Part shown: piece after piece, positions 34,824 to 45,885 of the stretch
How the letters are laid out: each line of letters begins with the position of its first letter
Position numbering within the stretch: position 1 is the stretch's first letter
Assembly: GCA_963556145.1 (NCBI GenBank)
Contig: OY744461.1
Coordinates: 868,001 to 932,000 of the forward strand
Source: Hygrocybe punicea
Lineage: Eukaryota > Basidiomycota > Agaricomycetes > Agaricales > Hygrophoraceae
DNA: 64,000 bases
Direction of reading: 5' to 3'
Notes under the pieces: generated by a model
What the model saw: only the letters and a program-made list of their open reading frames with translations
Told to the model about the DNA's origin: nothing
Database searches by the model: none
Translations under genes and position numbers: made by a program

Positions 34824-36790
34824 TTAGATCCCTGACCACATATGGTGCATATGGTTCAACTTTGGCCAACCGACATTCAAGGTCCTATTGTCATATACTT
34901 CACTGAACCATTGCAGAACTTGGGAAAAACATACAGATACATGATCAAACCACAGTCTGATGTCAGAAACAGATGTAATAATCACTCCAGGGTAAGAAGA
35001 GTAACTATCCCCTGTTTTTCCGCCAGCTGGAAGTCTCGATCCCATTGCTTGCATTGCTCCATGTTTCCACTTGGATGGCAAACATGAAATTGTCATAAGA
35101 GACTTGAGCTTCAATTGGTTTTCCTCAAACCTGCACATTTCTTGTTCTGTCAGGAAATTGAATTGAATACCAGCAACTTAAATCAAGTTACAATAATCCA
35201 TCTAAAATCAGCAGCATGGTTTCCAATGAACCTTCTCTCTCATGCTCTCTTCTTCCAGAAGGATAACATATCTTCCACATCTCCTGTAAATGTCTGGTTT
35301 GAATCTGAGCGGTTTTAGATTCAACTCTGACAAAGAAATGCTCCCATTTCCTGAGTTGGTCTGTTCAGACTTCAAACTTCAGCACATGCACATGCAAACA
35401 CATATTCATATATGGAACCATGTGATATTTCTTTGTGATCTGGAACTATCATCTTTCCAGCAATTTCTGAAGCAAGGTTGGTTTCAGATACTAACAATGT
35501 CTGCATGCAGTGTTCTTCAGAACCCAGATGCATGTAGAGGGAGCAATGAGGTTCAGTGGGCATTTCCATGTTCCGGTTCCAGTTCCATTGACTGTGTGCC
35601 TCCACCTTCCATAGCTTTCAATTACTACAGAGAGCTAAGCTGAGTTCCAGAATTGTTGTCAACTCCTCAGAAAGGTTCATTCTTGTGATATCCTTGTGCT
35701 GCAAGCAACAAATGTTTTGAAATACTGGTTTAACGTCTTGCACTTGAAACTGCCAAGCTCCACTGAAAACACTAATAACTGGGAAAATAAATGTAAACTC
35801 ACCCAGGTGTGATTTTCCTCCTCAAGTGAAGAAATTAGCCAGTCAAGACAGGCCGTTACAAAGTTGTCCTTGCTTGTCAAAAAGAAAATACTGAAGGGGT
35901 TTGAAAGTAAAGGCACTAATCCAAGCTGTGAGATTGCTTGGAGTAGGTCTAAATGTTTCTTCCATTTGACGAAGTCACCTTCAACAGCAAGTCCCCTCAA
36001 TTCAAGTATCTTGACCGGATCCAATGGCATGAAGTTTGGCATGAATTTCATGAGACACACCAGGAGACTTTCTTTCCATTGGTATTTGCAAAAACTGTGA
36101 CCAAGGAATTCTGACTTCCTTTCCAGTGATGTGCTTGGTTTCGAGATCTTGAGTATTAACTTTGGTAGACGTGTTGTCTAAAAAAATTTATTTATTTCTT
36201 AGGTCTATTGAGTTGAAAATCATGCAGCAACATCATCTCATTATTAATGGTTCCCCCAAGTGTTCTTTAATGAAACCTGGTCTTTTGCAGATTTCTCTCA
36301 TTTCATGAAGCACTTGAACCACACATTTGAAATGGATCAAGTTACTGCTGTTAGTATGTTGCTTTCAAAAAAGGATTTCAAGTCATTTACCCATCTCTGT
36401 ACCAACAAGAATGGGTTTGACGAGACTTGAGAATACCAGTGTGCACCGTTCTGAGATGTCAAAACATCTGGCTTGAATTGATGTGTCAGATCTTCCTGGA
36501 AGTGGTCTTGTGTCTTCACTCCCAAATAATGGGCTAGCCCTTATTAAATCCTGAAGAATTCAGTCATACCAAATTGTGCATTCCAGTTGTTCTTAATGCC
36601 CACCTTCAAGCCATTCATCATGTCACCATTCCTACTAAGCAACAGCACTTCTGAAGACTCCTCATGCATGTTCATGAGTTGCAGCCATAACTGTTGAATA
36701 AGTAATGTGAGTTTTTCCTGTTCACTCAGGATCGTGATCCCATTGTCATTGAGCCATATATTAGCTTGATAGACCTGGGTTGCTGTCAGA
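34824..36790 (-). pseudogene. Multi-exon coding-like block, unrecognised
   Basis: The minus strand carries a series of protein-like segments separated by intron-like gaps. In reading order they include WLNDNGITILSEQEKLTLLI (about 36740), GVKTQDHFQEDLTHQFKPDV (36525), DPVKILELRGLAVEGDFVKW (about 36010), RMNLSEELTTILELSLAL (about 35680), SETNLASEIAGKMIVPDHKE and, at the end, SLMTISCLPSKWKHGAMQ. Stops between segments cannot all be explained by introns. Composition looks like real coding sequence, but I cannot place it in a family. It may be the second gene of a large transposon or a decayed host gene. Confidence 0.4.
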
Positions 36791-36879
36791 TTAGATGCAA
36801 GAAGATCCCAATGGCAACATTACAGCCTCTTTATTATCCTTTAGCAGTTCCACAGTGTCGATCTCCCACTGCCTCTCTT

Positions 36880-37503
36880 CAAATGAATCTTTGCATGCCT
36901 TCATCTCCATCTGTGTCATCCTCGCTGCCATCATCCCGCGCCATTCCTGTCCAGTCACGTTTGCTGTCTTCATCGTTTCTGTTGTCTTCGTGGTCCCCCA
37001 TCTGTTGTGGTTGTATTTTGGTATTAGCTTATTTAGAGGGTGAGTGCAGTAGTCAGTAGATAATATTATATAAATAAAGAAAACTCACTGTAGGGTTCAC
37101 CCATGCCCAGTGCATCTCCCTTCTGCTCCATCTTCCCTCGCATCACTGTTGTCTGCGTCAGCCACCATCTAAAGCCATGGATCATTTTCGTTTTGGCCAT
37201 TGTGGTTGTGGACATTGAGGTGGGCATGGGTGTAGGTGTGGATGTGGGCATGGACCCAGGCATGAGCATGGGCATGAGCTAGGCACTGCTGTAGTTAGTC
37301 AGTAAACAAAAAATGTGAACAAATGTAAAAAATTATACCAAAGTAGCAGGGCCCCACCCCCACTACTTCTGTTGTCATTGGACTGGCCATCTCCTTCGCC
37401 GTTGGTGTCCCGCATCACCATGGCAGCTTTGGCCTTTTCTCGTTGTGGGTGTGGTGATGTTGGGGTTGGCCTGTATCAGAGTAGTCAGTCAAAGCGAGCA
37501 CTT
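36880..37503 (-). repeat. Modular repeat, left inverted arm
   Basis: On the minus strand this matches the plus strand at 37990-38600 closely. Both read CTGACTACTCTGATACAG, then exon-like Thr/Met/Pro-rich stretches, then AAATGAACCCTAC-like CCCTACAGTGAGTTTTC donors and CTACTGACTACTG branch motifs. The two arms flank about 490 bp containing one end of the CACTGAGG element. Confidence 0.7.
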
Positions 37504-37989
37504 TACACTGAGGCGATAATTCCTAGCAGAATCCAATTGGAATTTTTCCCACTCAAATTTTGTAGTCCTTCCCTTTGAAGGGCATTCCGAGTCCTTTTTA
37601 TTCCAATTGGAATCTGATTGGATTCCTAGGACTCATAGGAATCTGATGGAATTCCTATGAAGTCCAAGCTTTTTTGAACTACATTTAGTCCAACTATTAT
37701 ATTTTATATACTCAATTTAATATATATTGATGAGGCAGGATGCCCCAAAATAGATACGCAAGTTTTGCGGGTTTATATAGGGGTGTTTGGTGCATGGACC
37801 AATTTGGGAACGCGTGAACATCACATGGTAGTTGACAAGATGCATCAACCAAACATGACCAAGAGCAACACCAAATGCTTGACACCCAACGCCCAATGTC
37901 CAACACCCTGGATCGACACCAGATAAGTCCCACAATGAGGTGAGCAGTGGGGACTAGTTTGTGCCCCACTGCATCATGTATTTTTCTTT

Positions 37990-38600
37990 TTCTTTATGTG
38001 CTTTGACTGACTACTCTGATACAGGCCAACCCCAATGTCACCATGCCCACAACAAGAAAAGGCCAAAGCCACCATGGTGATGCGGGACACCAACAGCGAA
38101 GGAGACGTCCAGTCCAGCGACACCCCCGCTACTTTGGTATAATCTTTTATATTTGTTCACATTTTTTGTTTACTGACTAACTACAGCAGTGCCTAGCTCA
38201 CGCCCATGCTCATGCCCAGGTCCACACCCACATCCACACCTATGCCCATGCCTACCTCAATGTCCACAACCACAACGGCCAAAATGAAAATGATCTGTGG
38301 CCTCAGACGGTGGCTGATGCAGACGACAGCCATGCGAGGGAAGATGGAACAGATGGGAGATGCACTGGGCATGGGTGAACCCTACAGTGAGTTTTCTTTA
38401 TTCATATAATATTATCTACTGACTACTGTGCTCACCCTCTAAATAGGCTAGTACCATAATGCAACCACAACAGACAGGGGACCACGAAGACGACGGAAAT
38501 GATGAAGATGGCGAATGTGACTGGACAGGAACAGCGCGGGATGATGGCAGCAAGGACAACACAGACGGAGATGAAAGAGATAGAAGAGACACAAATGATG
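37990..38600 (+). repeat. Modular repeat, right inverted arm
   Basis: Inverted partner of 36880-37503 with high visible identity through both exon-like and intron-like parts, including the peptide MEQMGDALGMGEPYSEF (MEQKGDALGMGEPYSEF in the other arm). Confidence 0.7.
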
Positions 38601-39480
38601 CCCCCACGGGGTGACCGGGCATGGGTGGTTCACCCATGCCCTTCTGTGAGTTTTCTTGTTAATTATTATATACTGACTACCCCAATGCAGTTGCCCCCAC
38701 CCCCACATAGGCAAGCGCCAAGGACACAGATGACAAGGCGGCAATGAAAACAACGAGAACAGGTCTGGGGGTGGGGGCGGCAACGACAGGGCGACAATGG
38801 CAGCTGCAGCACAGCAGCCGCCCTCCAAACTAACGCCAATGCAGAAGCTGGGGTCGATAACGCAGCAAGGAGTGGTGCGCCCACCCTCGCTGCTAAAGTA
38901 TGTGTTTATTTTGTTGTCTTTCCTTCCTAACCATGGTTGCATGCCCCCAAACACCCAACGGCCACCAACACAAAGCCGAGGAACCATGCACCCTGCGCCA
39001 TCCAAATGCCCCCACCAATGCAATGCCATCGGTGGGGAACAGGGATGGCAGCGAGGGAAAAAGGCAGCAAGGAGCGGTCACCCAAGGTACATTTGTATTT
39101 TTTTTTGTCTCCTACTTACTGACTATGCAAGCACACCTGCAGCAGCAGTAATGGCAGCATTGGCCGCAGCAACAACAATGACAACAGCAACAGTAGCCAA
39201 AGCAGCAGCAGCAGCAACAGCTACACCACCACCACCACCACCACCACCAGCAACCCCACAATGCCAAGGCCAATGGCAACAGCAACACTCGTGCCAATGG
39301 CCCCAGCAGCAGCAACAGCATCATGATTGCAACTGTGGCAGCAGCGGCAACAGCAGTAAGATCCCCCTCCCCCTCCTTCCCTTCCCTTCCCCCTTTAACC
39401 CTTCCCTTTCCTCTCCCATCCCCATCCCCATCCCCATCCCCTCCAACCCTCATTTCCTCCCCCAATTCCATTAGAATTTA
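38601..39480 (+). repeat. Low-complexity exon-like modules, second block
   Basis: Further modules separated by intron-like segments (GTGAGTTTTCTTG...TACTGACTAC...GCAG at 38650-38690, and a TTACTGACTATGCAAG end at about 39130). They end in CAG/ACC-rich repeats (39140-39355) and CCCCAT runs. Several frames are open because of triplet repeats. No protein family is recognised. Confidence 0.45.
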
Positions 39481-40490
39481 TATATAATTGTGTATTTGAA
39501 GAAATAATTATTTAATTTCATTGCCATTATAAGTAATTGTAAATTTAAATTGATGGGTAAAGTCCATTTATAGTAGTGATCTCAGATCTGTAGTTAAACT
39601 GAGGATACAGTACATAGTTAAACTGACATACAGTAGCAACTGCTTCCAGTGAAAGCAGAGGTACATTATGTGGTGAAAGAATAATGGTTTGTTTTAAATT
39701 ATAATATTGGTGACTAGCCTATATAAGTTAACTTTTGATGAAGGTTATTGAGCTTAGTGTATTTGTTGGACTTTGTATTATAATTATTTAAGCCTAGTTC
39801 TATTCTACAGTTCTACTCATTAGTTTATCTGGCACTAAATCATAACCTTACCTGTAGTATATGGATTGAGAAAAAGGTGTTGTGGTAAACTAAATTTATA
39901 TTTATATTGGAAGTTTGGAGACTTCCAAGTCACATATATGGGAATTTTGTTACCCAGGGTTGGTAGCTGAAGGTTAGTGCTTGTCCCCAGTCTATGGTAG
40001 TGTTGCCTAAACTCAGCCTTTTCTGACCAGCCGAGTATAAGCAACACTAGTCTATGGTCTCTGGAGGACAAATGTGTACAGTACAAGTAAATGAAGGTTC
40101 ACATATATACTCCGATGTTCCCATGCCTCAGCATGCTTTGCGAGCTTCATGCTACTTGCCCATTCCAATAACATACAGGTATAATGGTCATCTTAACATA
40201 ATATATGTTTAATCACACTCAATCATGTTGTAACCATTAATCATTGCCTTATGCAAGCAACACCCTAACAAAGTTGTTATCCACCATAATGGCATCTTCT
40301 CATTCATCCTCTTCTTGTCTGCCTTGTATCCTTTATATGATGTAGTTTGCTTAGTTGTTGCTAGAGTCTGCAATAAGATATGATTTATAACATTGTCTAA
40401 CAATTGACTGTCTGTGCCTAGTGGAGTAGTCATAGCTTGGCCAAGTTTGATGCCAAGTCTAAATCACCTACAAATATATTGAGGTTTCTT
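39481..40490. other. AT-rich stretch, nothing recognised
   Basis: About 1 kb with only short ORFs (for example 39835-40086 minus, 83 codons) lacking any recognisable motif. Confidence 0.45.
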
Positions 40491-40491
40491 C

Positions 40492-40900
40492 ATGATGTCT
40501 ATCCTACTCCTGCATGATGTCTATCATATATTGCTATCAACAAGCCTTGTCTTCACCACTATCAGCAATGACAACTGGAAAATGCAGAAGAACACCACTT
40601 TTTTCATAGTTGATACATATCACTATGTATGTCAATCATTGAACAGAAGATTCTGGTGTCATACATGGCATGACCCTGCTCTATTGAATATGTTTGCTCC
40701 AAACTTGGTGGTTGTGGAAATGATAGGAATGGAAGGCCACACTATAAGCAGGCATTCATAATTAGTCCCCAGATATTGAATTGAAAGATATTGAACAACA
40801 TGTACTTTAGGCATGTGAGCAGTTGAATGCCTGGTTGGGAGAATTTAAGTCAATACCTCAAGAGAATGACTATTTGGTAACTTTGATTGGTTTATGCACT
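40492..40900 (+). pseudogene. KDZ-like transposase C-terminal remnant
   Basis: The plus strand reads FFIVDTYHYVCQSLNRRFWC, then TWHDPALLNMFAPNLVVVE and, after a frame break, ACEQLNAWLGEFKSI. This order matches the C-terminal core of Kyakuja-Dileera-Zisupton (KDZ) transposases, where an ALLN...APNLV block precedes a catalytic-Glu EQLNAWLG block. The N-terminal CxC zinc clusters are not seen. It is a short fragment inside the CACTGAGG-ended element. The family call is by recall of motifs. Confidence 0.55.
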
Positions 40901-43153
40901 CTACATTGTTCCTTCACTTCATATGGAATGAGTTCTCAAAAAACAATGGATACAGTGTTCAATGGCTCCTTTGAACACTACCAGTCCTTTGAACACCCTG
41001 ATATAATTGATTCTGTACTGATTTCTACTGCTAAAAAATGTTCCAATTCCTTCAGTGTATTATCTGAACCTATCTAGATATTGTTTTTTATTCAGAACCA
41101 CCAATAAAATTAGAAACTGAATATTGATAAAGTAGAGAGAAATCTGATCACTCCTTTGAACACTAATGTTTTGACCATAAAACATTCCAGTATCAACAGA
41201 TTTCTTTAAAAATTGGTATGAGAGGTCTTTGGATATATGAGCAACCTTCTGTCTATTCAGATTTTGTTCAAGATAATTTGGCTACCTGTGGCATTTGAGG
41301 GTAATTTTTGTGTTCAAAGGAGCCATTGAATACTGTACACTGTGCAAATCCGAAAAAATGCTATTCTGATCAGAATCTGATCGGAATGTTCCAAACTTAT
41401 AAGCTTTTCAAAGACTACTAACAAAAATAGGCCAATCCGATCGGAATCATCACCTCAGTGTAAAATACTGCTACCTTCAAGTACATAGTCATCGGGCTTG
41501 AGATGAACAGTGTAGTATGTGTTCTCTTCAGGAAGTCGGCGCCCTTTCATTGGGCAATACATTCTGCATGAATAGTAGCCTTGATGACCAGCTAGTCCAC
41601 TCATGTAAGTAGCACCAGGACTATCAGTGGCACCTATATCAAAAAATGGCCGAGAGGTATGTATATTCTCATCACATGCATCCCACACTTGGAAACCCTC
41701 CCGTTGGAGAGCGGAGAGGTGGTGAAGGCTGGGAAAGAAGAATGAGTCGAAATTTTGAGGTGCATTTGGCCCAGGGATAAATGCTCCAACAGGAACAGAA
41801 TTGATTTTATACCTGGTGTCGGGAGCGATATAATAGATGCCCCATATAGAGATCCAACAGTTGGAGAGCTTGTTTTGGAAAAGCTGTGCACTGTCAACAG
41901 AAATCATTAATGCAGTGTCATGGTTGCCGATTCAGCCCTCATGGTAGGCTTGGAGGTATTCCAATCCTGAAAGGAAATCCTCATACTCCTCGATTATGCC
42001 CCCATTCACTTGTATCTCATTGAGGAGGTTGCAAGTGCAAGTAGACCAGTATCTCATGGCTTCAGCACTCTTCCTGCTTTGCCACATGGCTTGCAGCTGT
42101 GGACCAAGGGGGATAGTGAGGAATGTTTTGCAGGGTTTTCGAGTTGTCCCATTGCTTTTGTCGTATTGGATCTGGTTGTAGCGAAATTGACCACATTTAG
42201 GGCAATGCATAAGTTCAGCAAAAGGACCAGTATAACCGATGCAGGAGTTGTTGCACATATTGTTCAAAAGTGGTAGAATACCGGTCAATTCGGTGATCTT
42301 GCTTTTGAGATGGCTGATGGAAAAAAATTCACATTCTGGGAAGCATTCACAAATGGCTTCGCCAACATCTTTGTACGTATCTTTGGAGGCTTTTGTTGTA
42401 GCTAGATATATCCTGATTGTGAGGAGGAGATCAATATCATCGGTGTCAGGTGGTCCCTGGGGTGGATTGTGGAGCCAATTGATGGTTTCTTCATCAAGGT
42501 TGCCATTGTCTAGGGTAGCAGATTGCATTAGCATGATGAAAGCCAGACTGATGTCAAGATCATTGAGGGTAGTGGGTTGAAAAACTGGATCTGGATGTTC
42601 CTGAGCTTGAGGGAGTTCTGGAGCTTCGACTTCATCCATGGGATCGGCATCAGCCAGACTCCCTGGGTCAGGCAGGTGCTCCTGCAGCTCCTGAATCAAT
42701 TTAGATAGAAAAACGAATAAATTAGAAAAACTCACCATGTGTACTGCATGGCAATCTGATGCATCCCCACCACCTTCGTCCAAGTCTTCTTGTGGTAACG
42801 GATTGACATCAACATCATTGAGCTGTGTGATATCAGCTTGTGGAGGCAGTACAGGCCCAGCATCAAAGTAAAGCTCATTGAAGTCATCACGGATGTTGTC
42901 TGGCAGCACATCAAGGTTATTGGGCTCTACGTTGGCAATGGCATGACCCCCTTTACCCTCATCTTTGCCCTTGTCCTCATCCTTGTCCTCACCATTATCT
43001 GCAGCCTCCTCATGATGATCAGTTCCACATCTGGATCCTGGGTCAATGTCGTTGGTGATGAATTTGCTTAGCGCATCACGGATACGTGCATGGTGGTAAG
43101 GTGCATGGACGAAATACAATGACCAGGACAACTCTTGTAATGTCCCACCGCAG

Positions 43154-43169
43154 CATCAGAAGATTTACA
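43154..43169 (+). repeat. Plavaka terminal inverted repeat, left
   Basis: CATCAGAAGATTTACA, 15 of 16 positions matching the right end. A second matching block (CGGCTT...GTGCTTATT) follows at 43175-43195. Confidence 0.9.
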
Positions 43170-43236
43170 CATCGGCTTTGGCGTGCTTATTCAGCTTATA
43201 TAAGCACAAAAAACACGAAAAGCAAAAAGCTCAGCG

Positions 43237-43273
43237 AGCTTATATTAGCGGGGTCGGTCCGCTAATATAAGCT
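43237..43273. repeat. Subterminal hairpin of the Plavaka element
   Basis: 15-bp arms (AGCTTATATTAGCGG and its complement) around GGTCGGT, about 85 bp inside the left terminus. Possibly a transposase-binding feature. Confidence 0.65.
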
Positions 43274-43587
43274 TGCCCAGCTTTTCTAGGAGCAAAAAAG
43301 CTGGTAAAAGAGCTGTTAGCTTTCTAATAAGCACATTGCTTTTAGCTCTCAGTACTAGCTTATTCCAAGAATAGGGACATGGAGATGGAAGCAGTAGTAA
43401 TATTGGGGTAAACAAAGACTCTAAGTCCGTATTGACTACCAAGGGAAAGACGTAGTGAGTGGAACATGGATATATGCACAGCCACGTTTGTTCCAAACTG
43501 GTATATAGGTAGCCAATTCTGCCACAAAGTTGTCACCGTTGACCGACGGTCCATGTGTTGTGAGGCAAAAAACTCACCTGCGAGCAC

Positions 43588-45737
43588 TCAAGCCTCGTCC
43601 TCAGAATCCGATTGCTCCAGCAAAAATCCTTCGTCATCACTGACATCCACAGATGTGGCAAGGAGAGAAGGTTCACTCCTGTTATCAAAGGCATGCCTTT
43701 TTGCCACAGTGGTGATTTCAAACCATTGTTTGGCCGACAACTTTTTCACTGAGGGGAGCAGACCTGAAGCCCGTTGCTCAATCTTCATAACACCATTTGC
43801 ACCAAGAACTTCTCGATCGCCATAGTTTTTCTGAGAGAAATGCCCAAGTTTTTGCGCAGGAATCACTTCTTCACCAGTGACCCAACAGGAAAAAGCTCGC
43901 CCCACCTATGAACAGAAATCAGTGAAAATCCATAGAAGATAAGCTGAATTTCTACGGCTTGGATAGACAGAATCAAAGCACCAATGGGGTGTTGCTCCCG
44001 GAACAGAAGGTCCATTGCATTCTTTGTGTGCTTGAAGTGTGGAGACAAGGTGAAAGTAATCACGTCAGACTGAAAAAGCTGACAGTTTGCCGATGTCAGT
44101 TACTGCAATGTATTCGCATATCCCAGCAACGCACCAGCTTTTTCCCATCTGGTCGTTGCTTCCAGTAGAATGGACAATTTGCCGGATTCGTTCCAAGACA
44201 TTCAATGGCTTTCTTTGCACAATCTTCTTTTGTAGGGAACTCTTCTCCAGTGAGTAGCGCTTCGATGGCGAGCATGGCATGCTGTGCAAACGTGTTGTGC
44301 CACAACTCGAGGCAATAACCGATCTAAAAGTGGTCAAGAGAAGTATGTGTGAGAAATAATATCTAGTTTGACGTACAAGGAGACGAGTCGTCTCATCCTT
44401 ATCCCAACCACACTCAATCTTCACATAGATGTTGTCCCATATTTCTTTGAGCACGCCTACATCAGGTTCGGCCCAAGCAGGTAATGTCCCCACATAGAGT
44501 TTGACGTCGGGTATGTACAGTGCACTGAACTTGATTGTCGCTTGATCAGGCAGATCCCTGAGTGTCACCTTCCCCTTCTGCGATTTCTCCTTCTGTTTAC
44601 GCATCGACCCTTGATCCAAGTCAACAGTGGTACCTGTGGCAACACAGACTTTGGCAATAGGTTGGGCCTGCTGCTTGTATCAGTGACACATCAATAGTTT
44701 ATCAGATGAACGTACACAAGGTGTGATACCAGGTTCGGATTTTACTTTAATGGGACCTTGGACATATACTAAATTAGCCTCATTGTCGCTGATACCACCA
44801 GATTGAAACATATCCGACTGAGTGGTCTTCGTGCTTGTGAAGCTAGTATGAGTAGTAGTCTGGGGAGAGCCAGCAGGAACCTTTGACTCCCAGTTTTTGA
44901 TCATGCCAACGAGGGCTGCTGTGGGTTTCGGACATTTGGCCATTGATCTAAGGAAACACAAGAGATTACATAGTAATGAGAGCATGACACATAAGGGGCA
45001 TCACAAACTGTTTCTTGGGGGAAGTGTGAATATCTGCCTTGCGCTTGCTTCCCGGATCCGGGTACATGCGGTGAGCCATGACATGTAACCTTGCTTCTTC
45101 TCCCTTATCAGCACGCAGTTTGCTTTTTCGCACCTTGATCTCCACCTCCTTGCTGGCCTTGGAGGCTGGCTTGGAGATGTCCTCGTCACTCTCTTCATGG
45201 CTGAACACCTCGTCGTCTTCATATGTTGATCCTGCTTCATTACTAATATCATTTTCATCATCCTCATAGATATCAGTTTCACTATTTTCTCGTGGGCCAT
45301 CCACATCAGACACGTCACCAGGTGCCAAGGTTGTACCTTCGTATTAAGTGAGTACAATAACTTTGTGTTTACAAGGTGTTACCTTGTAACACTGGATCTG
45401 CAGTGATGGTAGATGAGACCCTGCAATGTACCCACTTCAACTTGGTCGATATGGGTTGGTTCGCATTGGCGTCTTTTGCAGTCTCTGCTTGGTTCAGAGC
45501 GTCCTCAATTGTGGCTACCTTTTTCATGGCCTCGAGGTTAGTTGCAAATTTGTGGGCCTTCTCGTGCTCAGCCACGGTTTTTTTAGCAGCTACCTCTTCT
45601 TTTGTGGCCCTTTTTGCTGGCATGTCAGGGAGACCGACGACGCAATCCCTATTCCCAGTACGAGTGGTCATCCGACCAGTCAAGGAGACGTCAGAAGTGA
45701 TGTCGGACGTGATCACCAGTTTTTTTTTGTTGGGCAT
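43588..45737 (-). CDS. Plavaka partner protein, unknown function
   Basis: A multi-exon minus-strand gene starting MPNKKKLVITSDITSD at 45737. The N-terminal part is charged and coiled-coil-like (EEVAAKKTVAEHEKAHKFA). It is followed by an acidic segment (DIYEDDENDISNEAG), a Lys-rich segment, and a folded-looking domain. The last runs from LPDQATIKFSALYIPDVKLY and VLKEIWDNIYV through spliced IGYCLELWHNTFAQHAML, NPANCPFYW, ITFTLSPHFKHTKNAMDLLF and VGRAFSCWVTGEEV, ending DEGFLLEQSDSEDEA. Introns of about 50-65 bp with TTTCAG/TTTTAG acceptors fit the phases in the second half; the first half is less certain. No known domain is recognised; it resembles proteins found beside transposases in other Agaricomycetes. 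It may regulate or assist transposition. Confidence 0.65.
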
Positions 45738-45885
45738 TGAGCAAAGCGGTTAATGTGGGAAATGGTTCATTTTGATATATCTTGTACCTTTTTTATCGTG
45801 GCTGAGTTTGCAATGATACAGGACCACACGTGTTCTCACTCAGGCCGCCAACCTCACAGCCAACATATGCCAGCTCAATCCATCA
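45738..45885. promoter_or_regulatory. Bidirectional promoter of the Plavaka element
   Basis: Only 148 bp separate the two divergent start codons, so this must drive both genes. It contains TTGATATATCTTG (about 45771) as the only TATA-like sequence. Confidence 0.55.

Larger units (their letters stand above)
37506..41460. mobile_element. CACTA-like element with CACTGAGG termini
   Basis: The left end reads CACTGAGGCGATAATTCC (37506) and the right end, on the minus strand, CACTGAGGTGATGATTCC (41460), flanked by TA on both sides. Both ends carry repeated subterminal ATTCCRATYRGA-type motifs, as CACTA elements do. The right end lies inside the Tnp2 gene, truncating it. The interior holds the second modular arm (37990-39480) and KDZ-like transposase remnants (about 40500-40880). 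Whether both ends belong to one original insertion is an inference from matching termini and the TA duplication. Confidence 0.5.
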
